A DNA stretch of 64,000 bases from assembly GCF_004664715.2 (NCBI RefSeq), contig NC_051064.1, positions 110,684,240-110,748,239 of the forward strand, read 5' to 3'. Below, one piece after another: positions 56,901 through 64,000 of the stretch. Position numbers and translations under genes: made by a program. A model generated the notes under the pieces. That model made no database searches and was not told the DNA's origin. It saw only the letters and a list, made by a program, of their open reading frames with translations. Every line of letters starts with the position of its first letter. The first letter of the stretch is position 1. Source of the stretch: Peromyscus leucopus (lineage: Eukaryota; Chordata; Mammalia; Rodentia; Cricetidae).

Positions 56901-57332
56901 CAGAGCAGGCTGGAAGGTGCTGGGGCCCGGGCGGCCGCCTGGGACCAGCTGGAAGGCGCTCGGGCCTGGGCTGCAGGCCTGCGGGGGCCTCTCGAGGAAG
57001 CAGGTGGCCACGGCGCCTGGCCCTGCGCCTCCCGGAGCCACCCTGGGCAGTGGGCAAAGGCTCGAGCTCGAGGAGGCGGCGGCGGCGGCAGCGGGGGCCG
57101 CCACCGGAGCCCCAGGAGGCAGCTGGGGCCCCTGCGTGCCCGCGGTCGCCGCCTGCTCCTCGGCCCCTTGCGTCTTGAGCACCTTCTGGGCAGCCATGAT
57201 CTTCTGGCGCTCGGTGATCAGGTAGCACTTGTCGCAGATGCACTGCTTCCAGCGGCACTTGCCCGCATGGCCCTTGACTGGCACCAGGTAGCCATGGTTC
57301 CGGCACCGTGAGCACTTGGGGGTGCGAAGCAT
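50846..57332 (-). CDS. Dmrtb1: DMRTB1, complete coding region (four exons, 350 aa)
   Basis: DMRTB1 (DMRT6) is a nuclear DM-domain transcription factor. In mouse it acts in male germ cells at the mitosis-to-meiosis switch. The coding exons on the minus strand are 57332-56762, 54352-54147, 52920-52710 and 50910-50846. They join as 571+206+211+65 = 1,053 nt, all with AG/GT junctions. The DM domain is residues 1 to about 50: [20 protein letters not shown], then the second Cys cluster [11 protein letters not shown] and the recognition helix [15 protein letters not shown]. All zinc-ligand Cys/His positions are present. The rest is Pro/Ala/Gly-rich, with a poly-Pro segment in exon 3 and a conserved end, SSQEQSN. 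The start is chosen at the ATG directly before LRTPKC. The length is close to human (about 342 aa). Its neighbour is convergent GLIS1. Confidence 0.97.
51230..51390 (-). repeat. MIR-like SINE fossil
   Basis: It contains the gtttgcccaaggtcacatag block of antisense MIR, with eroded flanks. Confidence 0.55.
51576..51775 (+). repeat. B2/B3-type SINE with CTCF-like motif
   Basis: The head is gggctggagaggcggctcac and the body is ggatgacctgagttcagtcc. gccctcttctggcc at 51701-51714 is the B2-borne CTCF-type block. Confidence 0.85.
51949..52235 (+). repeat. B4/RSINE-like composite SINE
   Basis: A diverged ID-like head (gggctagggaggacagctcc) leads into a B1-like 3' half ending gagatgccctgtctcaaagg and an A-rich tail. 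Confidence 0.5.
52710..52920 (-). CDS. Dmrtb1: DMRTB1 coding exon 3, poly-proline
   Basis: The acceptor is tccacgcag| and the donor is gatacca|gtaaga. It encodes [20 protein letters not shown], more Pro/Gln, [20 protein letters not shown] and [18 protein letters not shown] sequence ([15 protein letters not shown]). The GYLSALH and FSLTxLxDTDKE blocks are conserved with human. Pro-run length probably varies between species. Confidence 0.94.
52921..54146 (-). other. Dmrtb1: DMRTB1 intron 2
   Basis: Unique sequence, with a G-run near 53388-53420 and a C-run near 54040-54050. No repeat or alternative exon is evident. Confidence 0.75.
54147..54352 (-). CDS. Dmrtb1: DMRTB1 coding exon 2
   Basis: The acceptor is gtcttcccag| and the donor is cagcttg|gtaagt. 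The translation [20 protein letters not shown] is followed by a Tyr/Cys-rich stretch ([10 protein letters not shown]) and a segment ending [14 protein letters not shown]. The FRHVS-x-x-Y block agrees with human DMRTB1 as I remember it. The exon ends at a codon boundary. Confidence 0.93.
55690..55870 (+). repeat. B2 SINE
   Basis: It reads gcctggagagatggctcagc, then caattcccagcacccacatg and an A-rich tail. Confidence 0.93.
55885..56070 (+). repeat. B1 SINE
   Basis: It reads gccgggcggtggtggcgcac through gaaaccctgtcttgaaaaac, with a long aaaagaaaag tail. Confidence 0.94.
56240..56760. promoter_or_regulatory. CpG-rich candidate promoter in DMRTB1 intron 1
   Basis: It contains tgcgcaggcgca (56307-56318, one base off the NRF1 consensus), a second gcacgcaggcgcag near 56377 and YY1-like aaaatggcaggc near 56358. 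An antisense YY1-like gctgccatttt lies near 56498. The block could be the 3' part of the DMRTB1 CpG island or a separate antisense promoter. Sequence alone does not decide. Confidence 0.4.
56762..57332 (-). CDS. Dmrtb1: DMRTB1 coding exon 1: DM domain and Ala/Pro/Gly-rich linker
   Basis: ATG lies at 57332-57330 and the donor is tacg|gtaagc. The DM domain shows CxxC, the KGHAGKC knuckle and CxCxxC, and then the basic MAAQ helix that inserts into the minor groove in this family. The following 140 residues are low-complexity (an Ala run, Pro/Gly/Ser). The exon lies in GC-rich DNA. The codon four positions upstream is CTG (Leu), where the human protein as I recall it has its initiator Met (MADKM). 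Initiation here therefore probably uses the next ATG. Confidence 0.95.
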
Positions 57333-58026
57333 CTTGTCGTCCAGCTTGGCAAGCTCCGCTTCCAGACACAGCCACCACCTCCGGAAGCTGCAGAGCAAGT
57401 GAGGCAGGGATGAGCGGTGCCCCACAAGTCCCTGGTGCTGGGACATTTGGATACACTTGTAACAAAACCGCTCGCAGAGTGTCCCCGGAACTGCAATGGG
57501 GCTCTTGCATTTTCCCCTCTTTTTTGGGGGGGTGCAAAAGTTGCAGTATTTCTGTGTGTTGGAGAGTGGGGTACTGAATAAATCAAACATGGAATACTTA
57601 TTGTATGTATGATGTCATGTGGGTTATTTGAAGTCTTCGGTGCTTGCATTTTCAAATTTTCTGTTCCCGCCAAAATGTAACCGGAAAACAGTTTGAATTT
57701 TTTTTTTTTTTTTTTGAAAAAAGGCGCACTGCTCAACGGTCCAGAGTTTTAAAACTCGTTTGAAACACAGGTGTTATAGTAAACCCATCCCATAGGAAAG
57801 TTCCAGAGGAGGCAATGTTTCTCTTCCCTGAAGCTGCTGCGTCTGCCCTCATCTCTCTCCTCTGCAGGAAAAGGAGCAGCCATTCTTTCAGAATATTCTT
57901 CGGAGCTTAGTGCACTGTGGTGGTTGCTTACAGGCATGCCCTTACAGAAATTCTGAGGTTTTGAGTCCTGTTAGTGTCAAGACTCGTATCTGAAAAATGT
58001 GTGCTTAATAATGTTCTAAAGTAGTC

Positions 58027-58197
58027 GGCCAGCGGTGGCACATGCCGCACGCCTTTAATCTCAGCACTCGGGAGGCAGAGGCAGGGGGATCTCTGTGAGT
58101 CTGAGGCCAGCCTGGTCTACAAAGCGAGTTCCAGGACAGCAGGACTGTTTCACAAAGAAAATCTGTCCAAAAAAAAAAAACAACCAAAAAAACCTAA
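58027..58197 (+). repeat. B1 SINE, diverged
   Basis: It reads gccagcggtggcacatgcc and keeps cagcactcgggaggcagagg and tctacaaagcgagttccagg. Confidence 0.88.
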
Positions 58198-58729
58198 AGT
58201 AAAAGAAACAAGATATTCTGGAGCTAGTGTGAATTTTTGGGTTTGGTGTGAGTGTGTGTTTCCTGTTTTACATGGTCTTGTAATCATCTTTATGAAGACA
58301 AACTTCTTACCAGAATCCTTAGCCACTGCAAACACAACGTTGATGGAGCATACGTACTGCTTTCAGGAAAGGGGGATGATATAAATAAACATCTTCCTGA
58401 GACACCTGCTGATCCAGGGTGGAGCACACAGCAAGGCGTGTGCAGACCTAGCTTGGGGTGGCTCGCACTTCCAGGATGGCATCTACACCCAGAAACTGCA
58501 GATGTTACAAGGAGCCACAGTCTGTCTGCTTGGCTTGTGACAAAGAATGGTTCAAGTCCATTCCCTCTCAGAGAAGGGCAGTGCCAACCTTGCAGCATAA
58601 TCATCCCACCCAAAAGACAAAAACCAGCAAAACACACAAAATAAAATTAAAAAAAAATTTTAAATCTCTAATAACCCAAACCCACACAATCAGTCATCTA
58701 AAAAACAAAACAAAAAAATCTCAGCATTT

Positions 58730-58875
58730 ATTTGTTTCTTTGTTTGAGACAGGTTCTCACCATACAGCTCTGGCTGTCTAAGAATTCACTATGTAGACCA
58801 GGTTGGTCTTGAACTCACATAGGACTCCGCCTACAGAGTCATGGGATTAAAGGCATCTGCCACTACACCCTGACT
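58730..58875 (-). repeat. B1 SINE, antisense, diverged
   Basis: It reads ttgagacaggttctcacca, tatgtagaccaggttggtc, gggattaaaggcatctgcca. Confidence 0.85.
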
Positions 58876-59042
58876 TTGGCTCATTTTTCACCCCAAAATG
58901 ATAACCAGGCCAACTCAGAGCGTCAGAAGCAGATTGGCTGTGTTGACAAGATCAGAACCTAACCACAAAAGTGGGAATGGATGTCACTACACAGTGCAGA
59001 TTCCCTGAAGCTCCCCAAAGTCTTACATTTCCTGAGCTAGAA

Positions 59043-59225
59043 CTATTTATTTATTTATTTTTATTTATTTATTTATTTATTTTGGCTTTTTCGAGACAGT
59101 TTCTCCATGTAGTTTCGATGCCTGTCCTGGATCTCGCTCATGTAGACCAGGCTGACCTCAAACTCACAGAGATCTGACTCTGCCTCCCGAGTGCTGGGAT
59201 TAGAGGCGTGCGCCACCAACGCCCG
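59043..59225 (-). repeat. (TTTA)n plus antisense B1
   Basis: A tttattta run of about 40 bp leads into ttcgagacagtttctccatg, and the element ends ggcgtgcgccaccaacgccc. Confidence 0.92.
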
Positions 59226-59239
59226 GCAGAGCCAGAACT

Positions 59240-59728
59240 CTTACTCCATGTGCGCGACATTATCGGTAGGATCCGTGCCAGCTTCGGTCCGCAGCGGCCA
59301 TCCTGACTCCGACTGCTGTAGTCTGGAACCTCAGCAGAAATCCCTCTGGGATCTGGGCAGCCTCTGCCCACTGGCCCTCTGGAGAACGCACTGCTGTGAC
59401 CCTGTGAAAAAGAGCTCAGGTTCCGGGCAGAGGTCCCTGGCCGTGGGATCGGTGCTCAGACAACTTGCCCGCAAGGGCGACTTCAATGTCCCGCCGGTCT
59501 GCATGCTTCCAGCTCACCTCCATCACAGCGCTCTCGGCATCGTCCGTGTTCTGGAAGGTGGAAATACCGAAGCCGCAAGATCACTGTCTTTTACAACCAC
59601 CACTTCAAAGACCTGTCTACTTTGAGAAGATCTACCCCGGAGACCGCTCACTGGTGCGGAAACTCAGCGCGCCTCAGAGAAGCGCGACTTTGTCTGATGT
59701 GGTGGCCCTGGCTGAGCCAGTGAACCTG
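59240..59728 (+). other. CpG-rich exon-like block ending in a splice donor
   Basis: A CpG-rich unique block lies between two SINEs. It ends at aacctg|gtaagtcc (59728/59729), a near-perfect donor. Two overlapping frames are open (59191-59625 and 59465-59740); the latter ends in RSLVRKLSAPQRSATLSDVV-type text. I do not recognise either product. It may be a non-coding first exon, a retrocopy with a frameshift, or chance. Confidence 0.3.
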
Positions 59729-59801
59729 GTAAGTCCCTGACCCAGGTCGGGGAGACCTGGCATTAAGTGGCCAGAGCCTCCTGATGTGAGAGTCTGGACT
59801 G

Positions 59802-59948
59802 TTTTTGTTTGTTTTCGAGACAGGCTTTCTCTGTGTAGCCCTAGCTATCCTGGAACTCACTTTTTAAACCGGGCTGCCCTCGAACTCACAAGAGATCGGC
59901 CTCCCAAATGCCAGGATTGATTAAAGGTATGTGCCACCACTTCCCGGC
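59802..59948 (-). repeat. B1 SINE, antisense
   Basis: It reads ttcgagacaggctttctctg, cctggaactcactttttaaa, ggtatgtgccaccacttccc. Confidence 0.88.
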
Positions 59949-60724
59949 GAGTGTGGACTGTTTTAGTTCTCGTGAATTTAGTTATCTCTGTAAAGCAATC
60001 CAAAATGTGGAAAGGCTGGCCCAGACTTCCTAGGGGTTTTGTGTGTTCAGGGAGTGGAACCAGGGCTCCTGAATGCTAGGCAAGTTATCCAACTATAATC
60101 CCACCTTTTCTTTTCTCTTCCTTCCTCCCCTCCCCCCGCCCACCCTCCTTCCTTCTTTCTTGGACTGGTGAAATGACTCAGGCTGCCCTGGAGCCCGCTC
60201 AGTAGCCCAGCTAGGCCCTGAACGGCAGGCAGATCCAGCTCTCTTAAGCTCCCCTGTGCTTTTGATTACAGCCAGGTCCAGCTACAAACATCAATCAGGG
60301 ACACTGAATTATTTATAATTTGTTTTGATAAAAATCTGCGGCACTCTTGAGGGATGTCATGGTGGGGGGGGGGCTGTACTAATACCTAAGCTGGAAAGCT
60401 TTGGGCAGAATCAGTTCTCTTTAAGGAGATATTGATGCTTGCTCGCTAGTTAACTTCAGTGTAATTTTCATTCCCTGTTCTGATGCCCGGATGGAGTCGG
60501 CCTGGATTTCCCTGAGCCTGATGGCACCGCTCTGGGGGGAGAAGTTGTTACCTCTTTAAGCGCATTAGACCCTGGAGAGCTGAAAAAGAGTTCAGAACAA
60601 TCTTTGCTCGTTTGAAAAGAAGTATTCTTCATCTTTGGAAGTGCGCAAGAGCATGTTCCTTGGGTTATTCGTCACTTCGGGAATTTAACAGGTAGCTGGC
60701 ACCATTTAAAGAGTCTAGGTTTTA
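59949..60724. other. Unique sequence, no gene recognised
   Basis: A C/T-rich stretch and a decayed SINE-like part lie at 60110-60280. At 60420-60700 there is complex unique sequence without repeats or CpG excess. Confidence 0.5.
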
Positions 60725-60726
60725 GC

Positions 60727-60892
60727 CAGCAGGTGGTAGCGCACGCCTTTAATCCCAGCATTTGGGAAGCAGAGACAGGTGAATCTCTGAGTTCGAGGCC
60801 AGCCTGGGCTACAGAATGAGTTCCAGGACAGGCTACACAGAGAAAGCCTGAAAAAGAAGAGGAGGAGGAGAAGGAGGAGGAGGAGGAGGAAA
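60727..60892 (+). repeat. B1 SINE with GAGGA-rich tail
   Basis: It reads gcaggtggtagcgcacgcc through ggctacacagagaaagcctg, followed by gaggaggag units. Confidence 0.88.
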
Positions 60893-61076
60893 GTTGGTGG
60901 TAGTCATCGTCTAGGTGTCTAGGTTTGTCTGCCCAGCTCTAACACCTAATCTGTTCATATCAGATTTTAAAAACAGGCCCCTTAGATAAAGGGTGGGAAC
61001 TCTCTCTTCAACGCCACCTAATTTCAAACTGTCTAATTTTTTTCACTAACCTTGATATTTAAAAATGATACCTAAA

Positions 61077-61258
61077 GCCGGGCAGTGGTGGCGCACGCCT
61101 TTAATCCCAGCACTCCGGAGGCAGAGCCAGGCAGATCTCTGTGAGTTCGAGGCCAGCCTGGACTACCAAGTGAGTTCCAGGAAAAGGCACAAAGCTACAC
61201 AGAGAAATCCTGTCTCGAAAAACCAAAAAATAAAAAAATATAAAAAAATAAAAATAAT
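61077..61258 (+). repeat. B1 SINE
   Basis: It reads gccgggcagtggtggcgcac through gaaatcctgtctcgaaaaac, with the cricetid-type ccaagtgagttccaggaaaa segment. Confidence 0.94.
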
Positions 61259-61476
61259 ACCTAAAAAAATCATCATTTCAGGAGCTCTGGTATCAAGAAC
61301 TGGGCAGGGCACTCTGAGGCTGGATGCCTGTGACCATGCATCCTTCACAGAGTGTGGGTATTAGTCCTGGGGGTTCATCCTCACATCCCAGGCCAAAAAA
61401 AAAAAAAAAGCTTTGGGGACCATCCATGATGGTCCCTTGGCTTTTTCTCCCTAGGTTTAGTTGCTGGGGAATCCCC

Positions 61477-62083
61477 ATGGCAAAGCTGACCCCCAAACCA
61501 GCCAGACTATAGCAAGTTACAGCCTTCAGAGCTCTGTGTGATGCTGGATCCAGAGAGCCAGGAGGATTGTACTTTGAGGAAGGCGACATTATCTGTATGA
61601 CTCATTCAAGTGATACCAACTGCAAAGGCAGGACTCAGCTAATTCCAAGCAGCGTGGCTGAGCAGGCAGAATCTACCGGCCACCAGCTGCCTGGCGCCCC
61701 AACGTGAGGCAGTTTGAGCTAGATGAGTGTTTGTTTGGACAGCCCAGTGGGTGTTAATGGCTTAGATAAAGCTGGAAACTCTGCTTTGTACTGGAGTTGC
61801 CGTGGTCAGCACACAGACATAGCGGAAGTGCTGTTTACAGAGCCAAACAGTGAACAAAACAAACAGGATGAGAGGGGAGACGTGGCTTTTCATGCCAATG
61901 CCCAGAAGGTTGTGCAGACACTGTCCAGTCGCTCCTGGCAGAAGGTGAGAACAGACTTAAGAGACAACAGGAAGAAGCTGGTCCCCACCATGGCCACCAA
62001 TGCTGAATGTGCCTGGCTCCTGGAAAGGGACAGGAAACAGATCTGGTTGGAGTACTATGCAATGCCCAGGACCACTCTATAAC
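61477..62083 (+). pseudogene. Processed pseudogene of OSTF1 (SH3 and ankyrin-repeat protein)
   Basis: OSTF1 is a small cytosolic adaptor with one SH3 domain followed by ankyrin repeats. Here a single intronless stretch follows its whole length. The ATG at 61477 is soon followed by an in-frame TAG. SH3 text lies at about 61530-61675 ([10 protein letters not shown] then a diverged NYVAEQAES equivalent). A partly deleted junction is followed by ankyrin text at 61745-62040, including GVNGLDKAGNSALYWSCRGQ, RTDLRDNRKK and ATNAECAWLLE. The end is frame-shifted and eroded. Stops, frameshifts and deletions are consistent with an old retrocopy. No poly(A) tail remains; a TG microsatellite follows. It cannot give full-length protein. 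Confidence 0.88.
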
Positions 62084-62112
62084 AAAAACGTTTTGATTTA
62101 TGTGTATGTGTA

Positions 62113-62137
62113 TGTCTTTGTGTGTGTGTGTGTGTGT

Positions 62138-62190
<53 letters not shown>
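62113..62190. repeat. (TG)n microsatellite
   Basis: An almost pure TG run with one interruption. Confidence 0.96.
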
Positions 62191-62192
<2 letters not shown>

Positions 62193-62193
<1 letters not shown>

Positions 62194-62458
62194 GCCAGAG
62201 GTAGACACTAGGTATCTCCCTCCATCACTGACCACCTTATTTTTTGAGATGGTCTCTCGCTGAACCTGGAGCTAACTAATTCATCCAGACTATCTGGCCA
62301 GCAAGCTCCAGCGATCTTTCCATCTTTGTCTCCTGAGCCCTGGGATCAAGGCACGTGCCCTTAGCTTTTTACATGAGTGCTGAGCATCCAAACTCAGCGC
62401 TCACACTTGCTCAGCAAGCACTTTACTGGGGAGTCACCTCCCCAGCCAGCCCATCCCG
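62193..62458 (-). repeat. B4/RSINE-type composite SINE, antisense
   Basis: The right end gggagtcacctccccagcca is an antisense ID/tRNA-like head. The left part gagatggtctctcgctgaac is the antisense 3' half. The TG run lies at its tail. Confidence 0.75.
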
Positions 62459-62969
62459 CCCCAGCAAGATTATCTTGATGGAGAAGACTTGGATTCATTT
62501 CTCTCTGGAGTTGCAGAAAGACCTAATTTCTCTGCTTTAGCTGTCCTCCCTAAACCTTGTTTCCCTCCCCAAGAACCCTGGCAATGTAATCTGTGTGAGC
62601 GGGGTCGTGGCGCACTGAGCCTGAGTAGAACACCCAAGGGAATAGCTCTCGCTCTTGGTTAGCCGAAAAGTGACAGAATAATTTTCTGTATAAAATAATT
62701 TGTGTTCACTAGACTAGGCTGCAAAGAAATTGTTTCTATTTATCAAGCTACAGAAATTTGAAGAATTCTTTTTCCTGTTAAAAACATCAAACTTAAAGTT
62801 CTGTGCCTCAAGGTTTGGGATATTTTGAATGGGTTTTTCAAGAGAGGAAATGCTTATTATAATAATAACCCAAAATACTTAACAGAAAATTCTTTAGCTA
62901 TTCTGACAAAATAAAGATTTTAAGAGTCTTTTAAATATCATAATTTCAGTAGGTATTTTCAAAAATTCT

Positions 62970-63048
62970 GGGGGAAAGGCTAGGGGTCAGTGGTACACAG
63001 GGCGCTTGTCTAGCACAGTGAGGCCCTGGGCTCAGTTCCCAGCACTGA
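62970..63048 (+). repeat. ID-like SINE
   Basis: It reads gggaaaggctaggggtcagt, then gcgcttgtctagcacagtg and ggctcagttcccagcactg. The B-box region is well kept. Confidence 0.8.
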
Positions 63049-63145
63049 TTTATTTTATGACATGTATAATATATAATAATTTTATTTTATTATATATATT
63101 AAAGGCCTTGCATATATATTAAAGCCCTTGTTACATATATATTAA

Positions 63146-63250
63146 AGCCTTGCCTGCAGATTCATGGGGATTGCTGCAAGTTTGAGGCCAGCCTAATCTA
63201 CATAGCAAGTTCCACACCAGCCAGAACTACACAGCAAGACCCTGACTCAA
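63146..63250 (+). repeat. Degenerate B1-like SINE
   Basis: It contains gggattgctgcaagtttgag, gccagcctaatctacatagc and actacacagcaagaccctg. With the upstream ID-like part it may be a B4-type composite. Confidence 0.65.
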
Positions 63251-63255
63251 GCCCC

Positions 63256-63256
63256 A

Positions 63257-63289
<33 letters not shown>
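63256..63289. repeat. (CA)n microsatellite
   Basis: A CA run of about 34 bp between two SINEs. Confidence 0.95.
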
Positions 63290-63291
<2 letters not shown>

Positions 63292-63450
63292 GTTGGGCAT
63301 GGTAGCACATGCCTTTATTCCCAGTACTCAGGAGGCAGAGGCAGGTGGATCTCTGTGAGTTTCCAGCCTGGTCTATAGAGTGAGTTCCAGGATAGATAGG
63401 GATGTTACACAGAGAAACCCTGTCCTGAAAAACCAAAATAAAAAATAAAA
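63292..63450 (+). repeat. B1 SINE
   Basis: It reads ttgggcatggtagcacatgc through gaaaccctgtcctgaaaaac. Confidence 0.9.
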
Positions 63451-63459
63451 GTCTGGGAC

Positions 63460-64000
63460 ATAAACTGCATTTTTTTTTTCATAAACTGCATTATTACACA
63501 GCTGAGCAATACCACAGACTGCAAGGTTAAATTTTGCATTATCAAATTTATGTCTGAACATCAGGCAATGCTGGACAATTGGGCCTAAAAAAGTGCTTAT
63601 TCACATTTTACACTTGACCACCCAAGCTTTCTTCCTGTCCTCATTAATAATTTAAGGAAAAATCCTATTCAAAGCAAGCTGTTTGAGTTAACATATTTTA
63701 GTCTTGTTAAATACAAAATGCTTTCGTGTTCACTTCACAGCTGGAAGGGCAAAATATACCCAAGGTGATAGGAATTTGCATAGTGCTTTGAAAATATTAG
63801 TAAAGAACTTTATATCTTTTAAATCAGTAGTCACATGATACGATGCAGAACCCCTGGGGTTATAGAATAAACAAATCTCAGAAGTTTACCCTCGTACAAG
63901 TCTCAATTTGCGAAGGTAAATTTCAACGGTGCTTTATTTATTTTCTTCTCGGAAATTCAGGCAAATTGACAGCTTTGTGTGTTTATGTTGAGAGCTGATT
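63460..64000. other. AT-rich unique sequence at the right edge
   Basis: No repeat or exon is recognised. A short direct repeat, cataaactgcatt, occurs at 63459 and 63480. The complex, repeat-free sequence could include a conserved element. Confidence 0.5.

Noticed and set aside
56235..57311. Plus-strand ORFs of 358 and 326 codons opposite DMRTB1 exon 1
   Set aside because: They are antisense to a well-supported coding exon in GC-rich DNA, where stops are rare. The composition is low-complexity and no family match is recognised.
56758..57537. Second long minus-strand frame (259 codons) across DMRTB1 exon 1
   Set aside because: It is a shadow frame; the DM domain is in the other frame and only that frame fits the downstream exons.

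Overview
The window is a piece of a mammalian nuclear genome from a muroid rodent. Intron-split genes, abundant B1, B2/B3, ID and B4-type SINEs, a rodent L1 3' end and URR1 DNA transposons all support this. The B1 copies carry a 3' half (accaagtgagttccagg / aaaggcgcaaagctacac type) that I associate with cricetids (hamsters, voles, deer mice) more than with Mus or Rattus. The family-level placement is therefore an inference.

Two protein-coding genes are supported, facing each other. On the plus strand, positions 1 to about 16,845 hold the 3' part of GLIS1, a GLI-similar Kruppel-type zinc-finger transcription factor. Six exons are present, from the fifth C2H2 finger to the stop codon. They join without any phase conflict into 903 nt (300 codons plus stop). 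On the minus strand, 57,332 down to about 50,095 holds a complete DMRTB1 (DM-domain, germ-cell transcription factor). Its four coding exons join into 1,053 nt (350 aa). Convergent GLIS1 and DMRTB1 are also neighbours in human and mouse, so this is an ordinary conserved block. LRP8 would be expected beyond the right edge.

Between the genes (about 16.9 to 50.1 kb) I find no convincing protein gene. This stretch holds layered repeats: a very old L1 fragment broken up by younger SINEs, an MLT1-like LTR, MIR fossils, two adjacent copies of one rodent repeat, a 33-bp minisatellite and a nearly 700-bp CA-rich array. It also holds an isolated CpG-rich patch near 47.6-48.1 kb with an RFX X-box, a GC box, a CTCF-like motif and a splice donor. 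That patch looks like an unannotated promoter. To the right of DMRTB1 are a dense SINE field, a CpG-rich exon-like block at 59.2-59.7 kb ending in a strong splice donor, and a decayed processed copy of OSTF1 at 61.5-62.1 kb.

I see no prokaryotic-type system, CRISPR array or intact virus. Most long ORFs in the window are products of simple repeats or of GC-rich antisense DNA. The most useful leads are regulatory: the X-box/CTCF patch, a second candidate promoter inside DMRTB1 intron 1, a six-unit E-box array and a long polypyrimidine tract in the last GLIS1 intron, and the 59.7-kb exon-like block.
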